64,000 bases of DNA from Oryzicola mucosus (GTDB taxonomy: Bacteria > Pseudomonadota > Alphaproteobacteria > Rhizobiales > Rhizobiaceae), in assembly GCF_014534685.1 (NCBI RefSeq), contig NZ_JACVVX010000004.1, forward strand, positions 62,001 through 126,000, in the 5' to 3' direction. The notes beneath the pieces were generated by a model, which was given only the letters and a program-made list of their open reading frames with translations, did not search any database and was not told the DNA's origin. Position 1 is the first letter of the stretch. Each line of letters begins with the position of its first letter. Of this stretch, positions 9,579 through 17,599 are shown piece after piece. A program made the translations under genes and the position numbers.

Positions 9579-10058
9579 ATGGAAAAGCCCTCGGACATCG
9601 TGGCACGCATGGATTCGTTGACCGTAAAGACCGTCTTCGTCGAGGAACTCCTGAAAGCGAACAGGAAGCTGCAGGCTATTTTCGAAGCGAAAGCCAAAGA
9701 GCAAGGCCTCACCTTCTCGCGGGCGCGCATGCTGATCTATCTGGCGCATCATGAAGGCGTCACCCAGTCCGAACTTGCTACCGTCTTCGAAATTGAACAG
9801 CCGTCCGTCGTAGGGCTTATCGATGCACTGGAGAAGAAAGGCTTCGTCGAGAGGCGTTCCGTGGCGGGCGACCGACGCGCCAAGGGCATTGTGCTGACTG
9901 ACGTCGCGCGCGCCGAGGCCAAGAAGATGTTTCTCTTTCTGGATCAGGCCCGAGTTCAAATGCTGGATGGAATTAAAGACGATGAAATCCAGGTGGCGGC
10001 GAGTGTTATACTTCGGCTGTCGATGAATATTGAATCAGGAATGCTACATATGATGTAA
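9579..10058 (+). CDS. MarR family transcriptional regulator
   Basis: A 159-residue winged-helix regulator of the MarR family, acting as a homodimer on a palindromic operator. The wHTH is evident at about residues 50-110: a LTFSRARMLIYLA helix, VTQSELATVFEIEQPSVVGLIDALEKKGFV recognition region, and a wing RRSVAGDRRAKGIVLT. Codon use is less GC-rich than the flanking genes, and an AT-rich patch follows directly. There is no obvious cotranscribed target, so its regulon is unknown; the divergent M16 operon or the downstream exported protein are candidates. The ATG at 9609 is an alternative start. Confidence 0.88.
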   Translation: MEKPSDIVARMDSLTVKTVFVEELLKANRKLQAIFEAKAKEQGLTFSRARMLIYLAHHEGVTQSELATVFEIEQPSVVGLIDALEKKGFVERRSVAGDRRAKGIVLTDVARAEAKKMFLFLDQARVQMLDGIKDDEIQVAASVILRLSMNIESGMLHMM

Positions 10059-10267
10059 TTTTAGAAATTGTATTTCAATATATATTTTATACTTTTTATT
10101 TTTACAATATAATTAGGTTAGCTAATATAATTATTGGTATTTCTAACTCTTTTTTTTATTGTATTTTTCTTTTTAAGTCCTTCCAATTTCCAAAATAGCG
10201 ATTACATACGCTACACCGAATGAGAGTTCATAAGGCATTCGGGGGAAATATTTTAAGGAAGATGAAT
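10059..10267. other. Very AT-rich intergenic patch
   Basis: By direct count 26 of the 140 bases at 10061-10200 are G or C (about 19%), in a region that otherwise looks well over 60% GC. It contains long T runs, many TA steps and a direct repeat of AATATAATTA, but no open reading frame of note. It separates the MarR gene from a small exported protein and must hold the latter's promoter. Confidence 0.7.
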
Positions 10268-10513
10268 ATGAAGAAGATAGCTATTGCAGTCGCCGCCGTT
10301 GCTCTGTTTGCTGGAGCAGCCAATGCGGCAAGTTCAGTAAGTGGTACTGTCAGTGCTTATAATGCAGAAGCACGCGTGATCACCTTCGACAACGGCAAGA
10401 GCGTCAGCGTTCCTCTGGATGTTGCCATTCCTGCCAGCCTGCAGGTCGGTGGTCAGGCGTCCATTGCTTTTGACAGCGAGGGTGATCGGGTCAACGCGGT
10501 TTTCACACGCTGA
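10268..10513 (+). CDS. Small exported DUF1344-like protein
   Basis: An 81-residue secreted protein. A signal peptide (KKIAIAVAAVALFAGAANA) is followed by about 60 residues with the DUF1344 pattern seen in rhizobia: VSGTVSAYNAEARVITFDNGKSVSVP, a small beta-rich fold. Function is unknown; periplasmic location follows from the signal peptide. AAGGA lies seven bases before the ATG at 10268, which I prefer to the ATG two codons upstream. A strong terminator follows 44 bases after the stop. The long AT-rich upstream region is unusual for this genome. Confidence 0.75.
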   Translation: MKKIAIAVAAVALFAGAANAASSVSGTVSAYNAEARVITFDNGKSVSVPLDVAIPASLQVGGQASIAFDSEGDRVNAVFTR

Positions 10514-10556
10514 TCGACCTCAGCAGGGCTGCGTTCAGGCGCGGCCCATAAAACCA

Positions 10557-10588
10557 GCCTGCCTCCAGCCCGGAGGCAGGCTTTTTTT
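10557..10588 (+). terminator. Rho-independent terminator of the DUF1344 gene
   Basis: Perfect 10-bp stem GCCTGCCTCC/GGAGGCAGGC with a five-base loop and seven Ts directly after it. It also separates this gene from the convergent rsmD. Confidence 0.92.
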
Positions 10589-10598
10589 CTGCAATGTG

Positions 10599-11153
10599 TC
10601 AGTCGAGCCTGATGAAGCGGATAACGGTTTCGCCATAGGCGCGTTCGTCGATCACCGAAAACCCCTCGCCCGGTTCGAAGCTTACGGCCGCGGTTTCCTC
10701 GACCACGCACAGCGCGCCCGGCGCAAGCCATCCGCCTGTGCGCGCCGATTGCAGCGCTTTTTCACCAAGGCCTTTGCCATAGGGTGGGTCGGCAAAGATC
10801 AAGGTGAACGGCGCAAGCGTGCCGGCCGCACCCATGCCCGTGGCGTCGCGCCGGAAAATCTTTGTCCGGCCGGTCAAGCCGAATGCCTCGACATTGGTAC
10901 GGATGAGCCCCCGGCCTTCAGCCGATTCCTCGATGAAGACACAGTAGGACGCGCCGCGAGACAGAGCCTCGATTCCCAATGCGCCGGTGCCGGCGAACAG
11001 ATCGAGGACGCGGGCGCCTTCGAGCACGTCGCCGAAGCGATGCGCCAGCACGTTGAACACGGCCTCCCGCGCGCGGTCGGTGGTCGGGCGTATCGCGGCA
11101 TCACGCGGGGTGGCGAGCGGCCGACCCCTCAGGTCGCCGCCGACAACCCGCAT
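10599..11153 (-). CDS. rsmD: 16S rRNA (guanine(966)-N(2))-methyltransferase RsmD
   Basis: SAM-dependent methyltransferase of 184 residues that modifies G966 of 16S rRNA in the assembled 30S subunit. The SAM-binding loop DLFAGTGALGIEALSRG is at residues 51-67 and the amino-methyltransferase catalytic motif DPPY at 122-125. The N-terminal RVVGGDLRGRPL and RPTTDRAREAVFNVL segments are RsmD-typical. The start shares a base with the stop of the pseudouridine synthase gene, so two rRNA-modification genes form one operon. Confidence 0.95.
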   Translation of the reverse strand: MRVVGGDLRGRPLATPRDAAIRPTTDRAREAVFNVLAHRFGDVLEGARVLDLFAGTGALGIEALSRGASYCVFIEESAEGRGLIRTNVEAFGLTGRTKIFRRDATGMGAAGTLAPFTLIFADPPYGKGLGEKALQSARTGGWLAPGALCVVEETAAVSFEPGEGFSVIDERAYGETVIRFIRLD

Positions 11154-13210
11154 TATGGACGATCCTTGCGCGGTCCGCGCGGACGGTCGCCCGAGGGACG
11201 GCCACGCGGCTTATCGCCGCCTCGGTCATCGTCGCGAGGCGGACGGCTCGGCGCCGATTTCGCGCCTTGCGGCCGCGCACCGGGCGCCATCCAGACATTG
11301 GCCTTGCGCACGCCGGGCGGATCGATCGGCTTCTGGTCGCGATCGTCCTTCTTGCGGCCACCGCCGGCAGGCTTGCCCGCGAACTTGCCGCCACCGGCGC
11401 CGCGGTCGGGCTTGGTCGACAGACGGCCCAGCATGTCCTCGCGGTGGCGTTCCTGGTCGCGCTTGCGGTTCTTGATCAGCCCGCCCTCGCCGATGCGGCC
11501 GCGCTCGCCGTCGCGCATGATGCGCGGCTTGGCGGGTGCCTCCTCCTCCGGCCGCTCATTGCGCTTGACCGGGCGGTTTGAGAACGGGGTGGCGATGTCG
11601 GCCTCGAAATTCGCCCCCGATTCCTCCACCAGCTTGTCGCCGAGCTGGTCGCGCAGCGTACGGCCCTTGATCTCCTGGACATGGCCTTCGGCCAGTTCGC
11701 CGAGCTGGAACGGCCCGTAGGAGATGCGAATCAGACGATTCACGTCCAGCCCCAACGCGCCGAGGATGTTCTTGACCTCGCGGTTCTTGCCTTCGCGCAG
11801 ACCGATGGTGATCCAGGCATTGGAGCCCTGCTCGCGGTCGAGCGTGGCTTCGATCGAGCCGTAGAACACACCGTCGACGGCAATGCCGTCCTTCAGCCCA
11901 TCGAGCGTCTTCTGCTCGACCTTGCCATGAACGCGGACGCGGTAGCGGCGCAGCCAGCCGGTGGCCGGCAATTCCAGCACACGAGACAGTCCGCCGTCAT
12001 TGGTCAACAGCAGCAGGCCTTCGGTGTTGATGTCGAGCCGGCCGATGGTCATCAGACGCGGCAGACCTTCCGGCAGCACGTCGAAAACCGTCTTGCGGCC
12101 TTCCGGGTCGCGGTTGGTCGTCACCACGCCCGAAGGCTTGTGGAACAGGAACAGGCGTGTGCGCTCAGGCGCGGGAATCAGCGTTTCGTCGAGATGGATG
12201 ACATCCTCGGGCATCACGTTGAACGCGGGCGATGCCAGAACCTTGCCATTGACGCGGACACGACCCGCGGCGATCAGCTCTTCCGCATCGCGGCGCGAGG
12301 CGATGCCGGCGCGCGCTAGGCGCTTGGCGATGCGTTCGCCGGGCTCGACCTCTTCCTCGGTGGAGCGGGGTGCGAATTTGCGCGGCGCGCTGTCGCGCTT
12401 TTCGAAGCCGCGATCCTCATCCCTTCTCCCCTCGGGCCGTGGCCCGGAGCGGAACGGCCTGTCGCCGCGCGGCGGACGCGCTTCGCCGTCACGTGGGCGT
12501 TCGCTGCGCTGAAACTCGCGCGGCGCGCGTTCGCCCTCTTCCCGGCGCGGACGGAAGGGCTTGCCTTCGCCACCCTCGCGCGGACGGAACTCCCTGTTGG
12601 GCCTGTCGCCATCCTCGCGGCGGGCGCGGTATGGCTTCGCGTCACCACCGGCGCCGTCAGCGGGCTTGCGTTCGAAGCGGCCGGGACGCGCGGCACCGCC
12701 TTCGCGCGGCTTGAAGTCGCCGCCCTCACGTGGTGGCCCCTTGCGATACGGCGTATCCGAGCGCTGGGCGCGTGCCTCGCCGTCGCGGGACCGGAATTCC
12801 CGGTTCGGCCTGTCGCCGTCCTCGCGGCGCGCGCGGTATGGTTTTGCTTCTCCGCTGGCAGCGCCATCGGCAGGCTTGCGGTCGAAGCGGCCGGGCCGTG
12901 CACTGCCGCCTTCGCGCGGCTTGAAATCGCCCCCTTGGCGTTTCGGGCCTTTGCGGAATGGGGCTTCCGACCGTTCCGGCCGAGCTTCACCGTCCCGCGC
13001 GCGGAAATCGCGCTTGGGGCGCTCGCCGGTGCTGGCGCCTTCGGCGGGTCGCGCCGCATAGGGTTTCTTGCCGAAGGGCTTGCCGCCCCCGGCTGCGACC
13101 GGCTTGCCGAACTTGCGCGAGCCGTCGCTCCGCGCCACGCCGGCGGGTTTACGGTCACCAGCCTTTTTAAATCCGCCCTTGCGCGGCTGGTTTTTCTTGT
13201 CGTCGTCCAT
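11153..13210 (-). CDS. RluB/RsuA-family rRNA pseudouridine synthase with long Arg/Gly-rich extensions
   Basis: A 685-residue protein with a central RluB/RsuA-type enzyme that isomerises uridine in large-subunit (or small-subunit) rRNA. An S4 RNA-binding domain lies at about residues 288-330 and the catalytic motif GRLDINTEGLL at 390-400 (Asp393). The first 285 residues are highly basic, low-complexity and contain a 70-residue tandem repeat; the last about 150 residues are again Arg/Lys/Gly/Pro-rich. E. coli homologues are about 230-290 residues, so more than half of this protein is extension, probably disordered RNA-binding tails. The ATG at 13210 is chosen; an in-frame extension of 19 residues upstream is not supported. 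It is followed by rsmD. Confidence 0.88.
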   Translation of the reverse strand: MDDDKKNQPRKGGFKKAGDRKPAGVARSDGSRKFGKPVAAGGGKPFGKKPYAARPAEGASTGERPKRDFRARDGEARPERSEAPFRKGPKRQGGDFKPREGGSARPGRFDRKPADGAASGEAKPYRARREDGDRPNREFRSRDGEARAQRSDTPYRKGPPREGGDFKPREGGAARPGRFERKPADGAGGDAKPYRARREDGDRPNREFRPREGGEGKPFRPRREEGERAPREFQRSERPRDGEARPPRGDRPFRSGPRPEGRRDEDRGFEKRDSAPRKFAPRSTEEEVEPGERIAKRLARAGIASRRDAEELIAAGRVRVNGKVLASPAFNVMPEDVIHLDETLIPAPERTRLFLFHKPSGVVTTNRDPEGRKTVFDVLPEGLPRLMTIGRLDINTEGLLLLTNDGGLSRVLELPATGWLRRYRVRVHGKVEQKTLDGLKDGIAVDGVFYGSIEATLDREQGSNAWITIGLREGKNREVKNILGALGLDVNRLIRISYGPFQLGELAEGHVQEIKGRTLRDQLGDKLVEESGANFEADIATPFSNRPVKRNERPEEEAPAKPRIMRDGERGRIGEGGLIKNRKRDQERHREDMLGRLSTKPDRGAGGGKFAGKPAGGGRKKDDRDQKPIDPPGVRKANVWMAPGARPQGAKSAPSRPPRDDDRGGDKPRGRPSGDRPRGPRKDRP
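12566..13012 (-). repeat. 210-bp coding tandem repeat (about two copies) in the pseudouridine synthase gene
   Basis: Encodes residues 67-215, where the block GGDFKPREGG recurs at residues 93 and 163, exactly 70 residues apart, with KPYRARREDGDRPNREF in both copies. The part before residue 93 matches the end of the first unit. Copies differ by only a few substitutions and one missing residue, so the duplication is recent or kept similar. Confidence 0.85.
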
Positions 13211-13381
13211 AAGAATGTGGCCTTTGTTCTTCCGCACGCTCCATGCGGGGCAACCGTGAACACGCAAAAAGACGCTCGATGGGTCTACGATTGCGCTTGA
13301 TCGGTTCCGGCTTCCGGGGTCAAGCGGTCAATAACAGGATCATCCGCCGGTTGCGAGGGATATTATGGACGGTATGACTGC

Positions 13382-13834
13382 ATGACGCGGCCGGATTTCA
13401 TGGCGCTGGCCTTCGCCGAGGCGCGGGCGGCGCAGGCGCGCGGCGAAGTGCCGATCGGCGCCGTGGTTGTGCGCGACGGAACGGTGGTTGGCGCGGGCGG
13501 CAACCGGACGCGCGAACTGTCGGACCCGACCGCCCATGCCGAGATCGTCGCGATCCGCCAGGCGGCTGAAACACTGGGCTCTGAGCGGCTTGTCGGACAC
13601 GACCTCTATGTGACGCTGGAACCCTGCCCGATGTGCGCGGCGGCGATATCCTTCGCGCGCATCCGGCGGCTCTATTTTGGTGCTACCGACGAAAAGGGCG
13701 GCGCGGTGACAAGTGGCGTCAGGCTCTATGCGCAGCCGACCTGCCATCACGCGCCGGACGTCTATTCAGGCATCGGCGAGATCGAGGCTCAGGTGCTGCT
13801 GAAAGATTTCTTTCGCGAGCGGCGCGAGCCCTGA
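13382..13834 (+). CDS. tadA: tRNA-specific adenosine deaminase TadA
   Basis: Zinc deaminase of 150 residues that converts A34 to inosine in tRNA-Arg(ACG). The zinc site is clear: HAE at residues 52-54 (His52, Glu54) and PCPMCAAAI at 81-89 (Cys82, Cys85). The N-terminal segment MALAFAEARAAQARGEVPIGAVVV is TadA-like. It diverges from the pseudouridine synthase gene across 171 bases, and this neighbour pairing is common in Hyphomicrobiales. A generic CMP/dCMP or guanine deaminase is the less likely alternative. Confidence 0.92.
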   Translation: MTRPDFMALAFAEARAAQARGEVPIGAVVVRDGTVVGAGGNRTRELSDPTAHAEIVAIRQAAETLGSERLVGHDLYVTLEPCPMCAAAISFARIRRLYFGATDEKGGAVTSGVRLYAQPTCHHAPDVYSGIGEIEAQVLLKDFFRERREP

Positions 13835-13938
13835 CCACCGTAAGCCCGCGTGAAAATGGGAAAGCGGGTGACAGGCCTGCCCTGTTCGGATAATTCCGGC
13901 GTTCCAGAATGTTCATCCAGACCTGTTGAGGAGCCGCA

Positions 13939-14799
13939 ATGGCGACACATCCCCTGACCATCGCCTCGCTTGCTTCGATCAGTGGCCGCTATTCCGCCCT
14001 GCTCTGCGACGTCTGGGGCGTGGTCCACAACGGCGTCGAGCATTTCCCGGTCGCTACGGCGGCGCTCAAGGCTGCGCGCGAACGCGGCCTGGCGGTCGTC
14101 TTCATCACCAATGCCCCGCGTCCGCGCGACGGTGTGATCACCCAGATCGAAGCGCTCGGCGTGCCTCGCGACGCCTGGGACCGGATCATCACCTCCGGCG
14201 ACGTCACCCGTGACCTCATCGCCGAAGGCCCGCGACGCATCTTCCATATCGGGCCGGAGCGCGATTACGCGCTTTATGAAGGGCTGGATGTCGACATCGT
14301 CGAGGAATTCGAGGCTTCCGCCGTCGTCTGCACCGGCCTGTTCGACGACGAGACCGAGACGCCGGACGATTACGCCGAAATGCTGCGCCGCCTGCGCGCC
14401 CGCAACATTCCCTTTATCTGTGCAAACCCCGACATCGTTGTGGAACGCGGCGAAGATCTGGTCTGGTGCGCCGGGGCACTGGCCCGCGACTATGGTCAGC
14501 TCGGCGGTCGCACCCTGGTTTCCGGCAAACCGCATGCGCCGATCTACGAAGCAGCGCTGAAGGCTGCCGGCGAGGTCCTGGGCCGCACTGTGAACAAGGA
14601 CGAGGTTCTGGCCATCGGCGACGGCATGGTCACCGACGTCAAGGGTGCGGCCGACAACGGCATCGACGTGCTCTATGTCTCCGGCGGCATCCACTCGCGC
14701 GACTATGGCGACCCGCTCGCCCCCAATGCGGAACGTCTGGCCGACTTCCTCGGCCAGCACGGCTATGAGCCGGTCGCGACATTGCCGAGACTGCGGTAA
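13939..14799 (+). CDS. TIGR01459 family HAD-type hydrolase (NagD-like)
   Basis: A 286-residue HAD phosphatase of the class IIA, NagD-like group restricted mostly to alphaproteobacteria. Motif I is LLCDVWGVVHNG near residues 25-36, motif II VVFITNAPRPR, and motif IV AIGDGMVTDVKGAADNGIDVLYVSGG near the C-terminus. The first Asp of motif I is followed by a VWG segment, so the second Asp of the usual DxD is not there; this is normal for TIGR01459. Substrate is unknown. TGAGGAG stands seven bases before the ATG. ribF starts five bases downstream, so the two are one transcript. Confidence 0.88.
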   Translation: MATHPLTIASLASISGRYSALLCDVWGVVHNGVEHFPVATAALKAARERGLAVVFITNAPRPRDGVITQIEALGVPRDAWDRIITSGDVTRDLIAEGPRRIFHIGPERDYALYEGLDVDIVEEFEASAVVCTGLFDDETETPDDYAEMLRRLRARNIPFICANPDIVVERGEDLVWCAGALARDYGQLGGRTLVSGKPHAPIYEAALKAAGEVLGRTVNKDEVLAIGDGMVTDVKGAADNGIDVLYVSGGIHSRDYGDPLAPNAERLADFLGQHGYEPVATLPRLR

Positions 14800-14804
14800 C
14801 GGCC

Positions 14805-15788
14805 ATGGCGGGCACCGTGGTTCACCTGCGCGGACACGAACCAGTTCCGGCCGAGCTGCGCGGCGGCGTGGTCGCTATCGGCAATTTCGACGGCATCCAT
14901 CGCGGCCATCAATCGGTGCTGGAAAAGGCGATCGAGGAAGCCGGCAGGCTCGACGTGCCGGCCCTGGTCCTCACCTTCGAGCCGCATCCGCGAAAAGTGT
15001 TCCGGCCCGAGGTGCCGCTGTTCATCCTGACGCCGCCGCCGATGAAAAGCCGGCTCTTGTCGAAGCTCGGTTTCGCTGGTCTTGTCGAGCAGCCCTTCAC
15101 GCGAGACTTCGCCGCGCGCACGGCGGAAGATTTCATCTCGGGCGTTCTCATCGACAGGCTCGGTATCCGGCATGTCGTGACCGGCTTCGACTTTCATTTC
15201 GGCAAGGACCGGCAGGGCGGCCCGGCCTTCCTGATGCAGTCCGGGGAACGCCATGGCTTCGGCGTCACCCTGGTCGACGCCTTCCGCGACGAAGGCACGG
15301 AGATCGTCTCGTCAAGCCGTATTCGCGGCCTTCTGGCCGAGGGCGACGTCTCGCAGGCGGCTGGCCTGCTGGGCTATCGCTACACGGTCGAGGCCGAGGT
15401 GATCGGCGGTAAGCGATTGGGCCGAACGCTCGGCTATCCCACGGCCAACATGAAACTGTCAGCCGAAAACGGCCTACGCGAAGGCATCTATGCGGTGCGT
15501 TTCCGCCGCCCGGACGGCTCCCTACACGATGGGGTGGCGAGCTTCGGCCGGCGCCCGACCGTGACCGAGGATGGCGCGCCGCTGCTGGAAACCTTCCTGT
15601 TCGACTTTTCCGGCGATCTCTATGGCGAAATCGCCGCGGTATCGTTCTTCGGCTGGATCAGGGGCGAGGAAAAATTCGACGGGCTAGGACCGCTCGTGGC
15701 CCGGATGAAGCAGGACGAGGCGGAAGCCCGTGCGCTTCTCGCAGGCGTGCGCCCCATCTCCGGTCTCGACTCCACCATCTGCTTCTGA
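14805..15788 (+). CDS. ribF: Bifunctional riboflavin kinase/FAD synthetase RibF
   Basis: Makes FMN and then FAD from riboflavin. The N-terminal nucleotidyltransferase domain shows GNFDGIHRGHQSVL (about residues 26-39) and the FDFHFGKDRQGG loop; the C-terminal flavokinase domain shows GKRLGRTLGYPTANM near residue 205. Length (327) is normal for the bifunctional form. It is probably translated from the same transcript as the preceding HAD gene. In many alphaproteobacteria ribF lies directly before ileS; here HdeD and MipA genes lie between them. Confidence 0.95.
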   Translation: MAGTVVHLRGHEPVPAELRGGVVAIGNFDGIHRGHQSVLEKAIEEAGRLDVPALVLTFEPHPRKVFRPEVPLFILTPPPMKSRLLSKLGFAGLVEQPFTRDFAARTAEDFISGVLIDRLGIRHVVTGFDFHFGKDRQGGPAFLMQSGERHGFGVTLVDAFRDEGTEIVSSSRIRGLLAEGDVSQAAGLLGYRYTVEAEVIGGKRLGRTLGYPTANMKLSAENGLREGIYAVRFRRPDGSLHDGVASFGRRPTVTEDGAPLLETFLFDFSGDLYGEIAAVSFFGWIRGEEKFDGLGPLVARMKQDEAEARALLAGVRPISGLDSTICF

Positions 15789-15836
15789 GTGCAGGCCGAT
15801 AGCCGTGCCAAAGCGCGCTGCGGCGGGGTCGCGCCA

Positions 15837-16388
15837 TCACGCCTTGCGAAGGCCAAGGCCGAAGGCAATGAAGGTGACGCCCTGAAAGATCAGGTCGACT
15901 GCAAGGAAGATGCCCAGGACCCACAGGCTGTTGGCAGGCCAACCGCTGAAGATGATGAAACCGGCGAGCACGGTGATGACGCCGCCGAAGGCGACCCAGC
16001 CCGAGCCATTGCCGACGCGACCCGAGACGGCCACCCAGATGCGCAGCAGACCCGATGCCACGAGGCTCACGGCAATGAAGACAGTCAGCACGCCCGCCGC
16101 CAGAATGGGATTGTAGAAAACCAGCAGGCCGGCAATGGCATAAAAGATACCGCTCAAAAGCCACAGGAAGAATTTTCCCCAGCTCTTCACGCCGAAGGCA
16201 TGGATGATCTCGACGATGCCCGCGGCCAGCATCAGCATGCCGACGAACCAGACCGAAGCAACGGTTGCCACCAGCAGGTTTCCGGCAGCGATGAAGCCAA
16301 AGATCAGCAGCAGCACGCCAAGTGCGACGAACCATCCCCACTTGGCTTTTAGTTCCGAACTGTCGAAAGTCTGGCTTGCCAACACCAT
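15837..16388 (-). CDS. HdeD family membrane protein (DUF308)
   Basis: A 183-residue protein with six predicted membrane helices in three similar hairpins, each carrying the short DUF308 pattern (for example LLIFGFIAAGN, FYNPILAAGVLTVFIAVSL). HdeD is linked to acid resistance in E. coli, but alphaproteobacterial members have no assigned role. The ATG at 16388 is preceded by GGGGAGA at eight bases, so I do not use the longer reading that starts at 16421. It converges on ribF. Confidence 0.85.
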   Translation of the reverse strand: MVLASQTFDSSELKAKWGWFVALGVLLLIFGFIAAGNLLVATVASVWFVGMLMLAAGIVEIIHAFGVKSWGKFFLWLLSGIFYAIAGLLVFYNPILAAGVLTVFIAVSLVASGLLRIWVAVSGRVGNGSGWVAFGGVITVLAGFIIFSGWPANSLWVLGIFLAVDLIFQGVTFIAFGLGLRKA

Positions 16389-16586
16389 GGTCCCTGTCTC
16401 CCCTGGAGTATTGATATCCAATCCGCCAGCAACGACGTTACTCCTCGGCCTGTCGAGCGTCCAGCGACGCCTGGTGCAAACATGCCGCAGCCCTAACGAA
16501 ACCCATCCCGATTAAATCAAATTTTACCGCATATGCGGCAAAGGCATGTATAGGCTTTGTTTTGAGTGTGCCTGTGGAGTGATGCT

Positions 16587-17384
16587 ATGAGCATTGTGCG
16601 ATATTCTGCTGCGGTGTCTTTGGCTGCGCTGATGATGGTGCCCGCCGCCGCCTCGGCTGAGACATTCGACTGGATTGCCGGCGAATGGTCCCTGGAGCTG
16701 GGCGCCACCGGCATGATCGCTCCGGGCTTCGAAGGCTCCAAGAAATACAAATTCACCGCCATCCCCGTCTTCTCACTGGGCAAGTCGGGCAACGACACCC
16801 GCTTTTCCTCGCGCAACGACAGCATTTCCTTCGCGCTGATCGACGATGGGAACGTTCGCGTTGGTCTCGCCGGACAGTTTCTCTGGAAAGAGGAATTCGA
16901 CGGCATCGATGGGCTCGACCCGGTGCGCTGGGGCGGCGAGCTCGGCGGCTTCTTCGAATTCTATCCGCTGGACTGGATGCGCGCCCGCGCCGAACTGCGC
17001 TACGGCATCCGCGCCCATAACGGCTTCGTGGCCGACTTTTCGGCGGACGTGTTCAAGGACGTCACGCCCGACATTCGCATTTCCGCCGGCCCACGCGTCT
17101 CGCTCGCCAGCGCGGATTTCTTCGACACCTATTTTGGCGTCAGCGCCGAGGAATCCCAGCGCTCGGGCGTCAGCGAATACGATCCCGGCGGCGGTTTCCG
17201 CTCCGCCGGCGTTGGCGGTGCCATCAGTTGGAAAGCCACCGACAACATCACCGCCAACCTGTTCGGCGAATATTCGCGCCTGATGGGGCCGGCAGCCGAT
17301 TCCAGCATCGTGCAGGAGCGTGGCTCGCGCGACCAGTTCACCATCGGCCTTTCCACCTCCTACCGCTTCGACTTTCGGCTGTAG
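16587..17384 (+). CDS. MipA/OmpV family outer membrane protein
   Basis: A 265-residue exported protein. A signal peptide (SLAALMMVPAAASA) is followed by a beta-barrel-like sequence with alternating hydrophobic strands, ending in a C-terminal aromatic strand typical of outer membrane proteins (TSYRFDFRL). Family members have been tied to MltA-interacting scaffolding (MipA) or osmotic/antibiotic response (OmpV). GGAG lies seven bases before the ATG at 16587, which excludes the short upstream extension. The role in this organism is not known. Confidence 0.88.
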   Translation: MSIVRYSAAVSLAALMMVPAAASAETFDWIAGEWSLELGATGMIAPGFEGSKKYKFTAIPVFSLGKSGNDTRFSSRNDSISFALIDDGNVRVGLAGQFLWKEEFDGIDGLDPVRWGGELGGFFEFYPLDWMRARAELRYGIRAHNGFVADFSADVFKDVTPDIRISAGPRVSLASADFFDTYFGVSAEESQRSGVSEYDPGGGFRSAGVGGAISWKATDNITANLFGEYSRLMGPAADSSIVQERGSRDQFTIGLSTSYRFDFRL

Positions 17385-17426
17385 AAGGCCTTTTCAATCC
17401 TTGCACGCTCCACTAAAAGCGCTGCT

Positions 17427-17492
17427 ATGATGACGCTGGCGCCCTTCGCGGCCACGATACGAATTACCGGCCCGGTGTTCCGGGCGGCTTGA
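17427..17492 (+). CDS. Candidate leader peptide upstream of ileS (21 codons)
   Basis: A short open frame beginning with two ATGs and ending in TGA, in the gap between mipA and ileS. It contains two isoleucine codons, ATA at 17457 and ATT at 17463, separated by a CGA arginine codon; ATA and CGA are normally rare in such GC-rich genomes. Its last seven codons form the 5' arm of a strong terminator hairpin, and its stop lies in the loop. That is the layout of a transcription-attenuation leader responding to charged tRNA-Ile. No clear Shine-Dalgarno is visible, and the promoter is not certain. Chance overlap with a mipA terminator is the alternative. Confidence 0.4.
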   Translation: MMTLAPFAATIRITGPVFRAA

Positions 17493-17516
17493 GGCCGCCG
17501 GAACAGCCGGGTTTTT
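17471..17516 (+). terminator. Strong terminator or attenuator in the ileS leader
   Basis: Stem of about 17 bp: CCCGG, TGTTCC and GGCGGC pair with GCCGCC, GGAACA and CCGGG, with single-G bulges and a TTGAG loop, followed by five Ts. It lies 84 bases before the ileS ATG and 87 bases after mipA. Confidence 0.8.
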
Positions 17517-17540
17517 GCGCGCCTCCCCTCGCGCTTTTTT
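17517..17540 (+). terminator. Second, weaker hairpin with T6 tract before ileS
   Basis: Five-bp stem GCGCG/CGCGC with an eight-base pyrimidine loop and six Ts, directly after the first terminator. Tandem terminators directly before an essential gene suggest readthrough control or a promoter downstream of them. Confidence 0.5.
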
Positions 17541-17599
17541 CATTTCATGGTAGTTGAACGCCCGAGGCGCCCTGCCCGGCAACCCATTTGGCAAGACAG

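Noticed and set aside
9417..9959. A 180-residue open frame on the minus strand opposite the MarR gene
   Set aside because: It is the antisense shadow of a clear MarR wHTH protein, with no ribosome site or family pattern.
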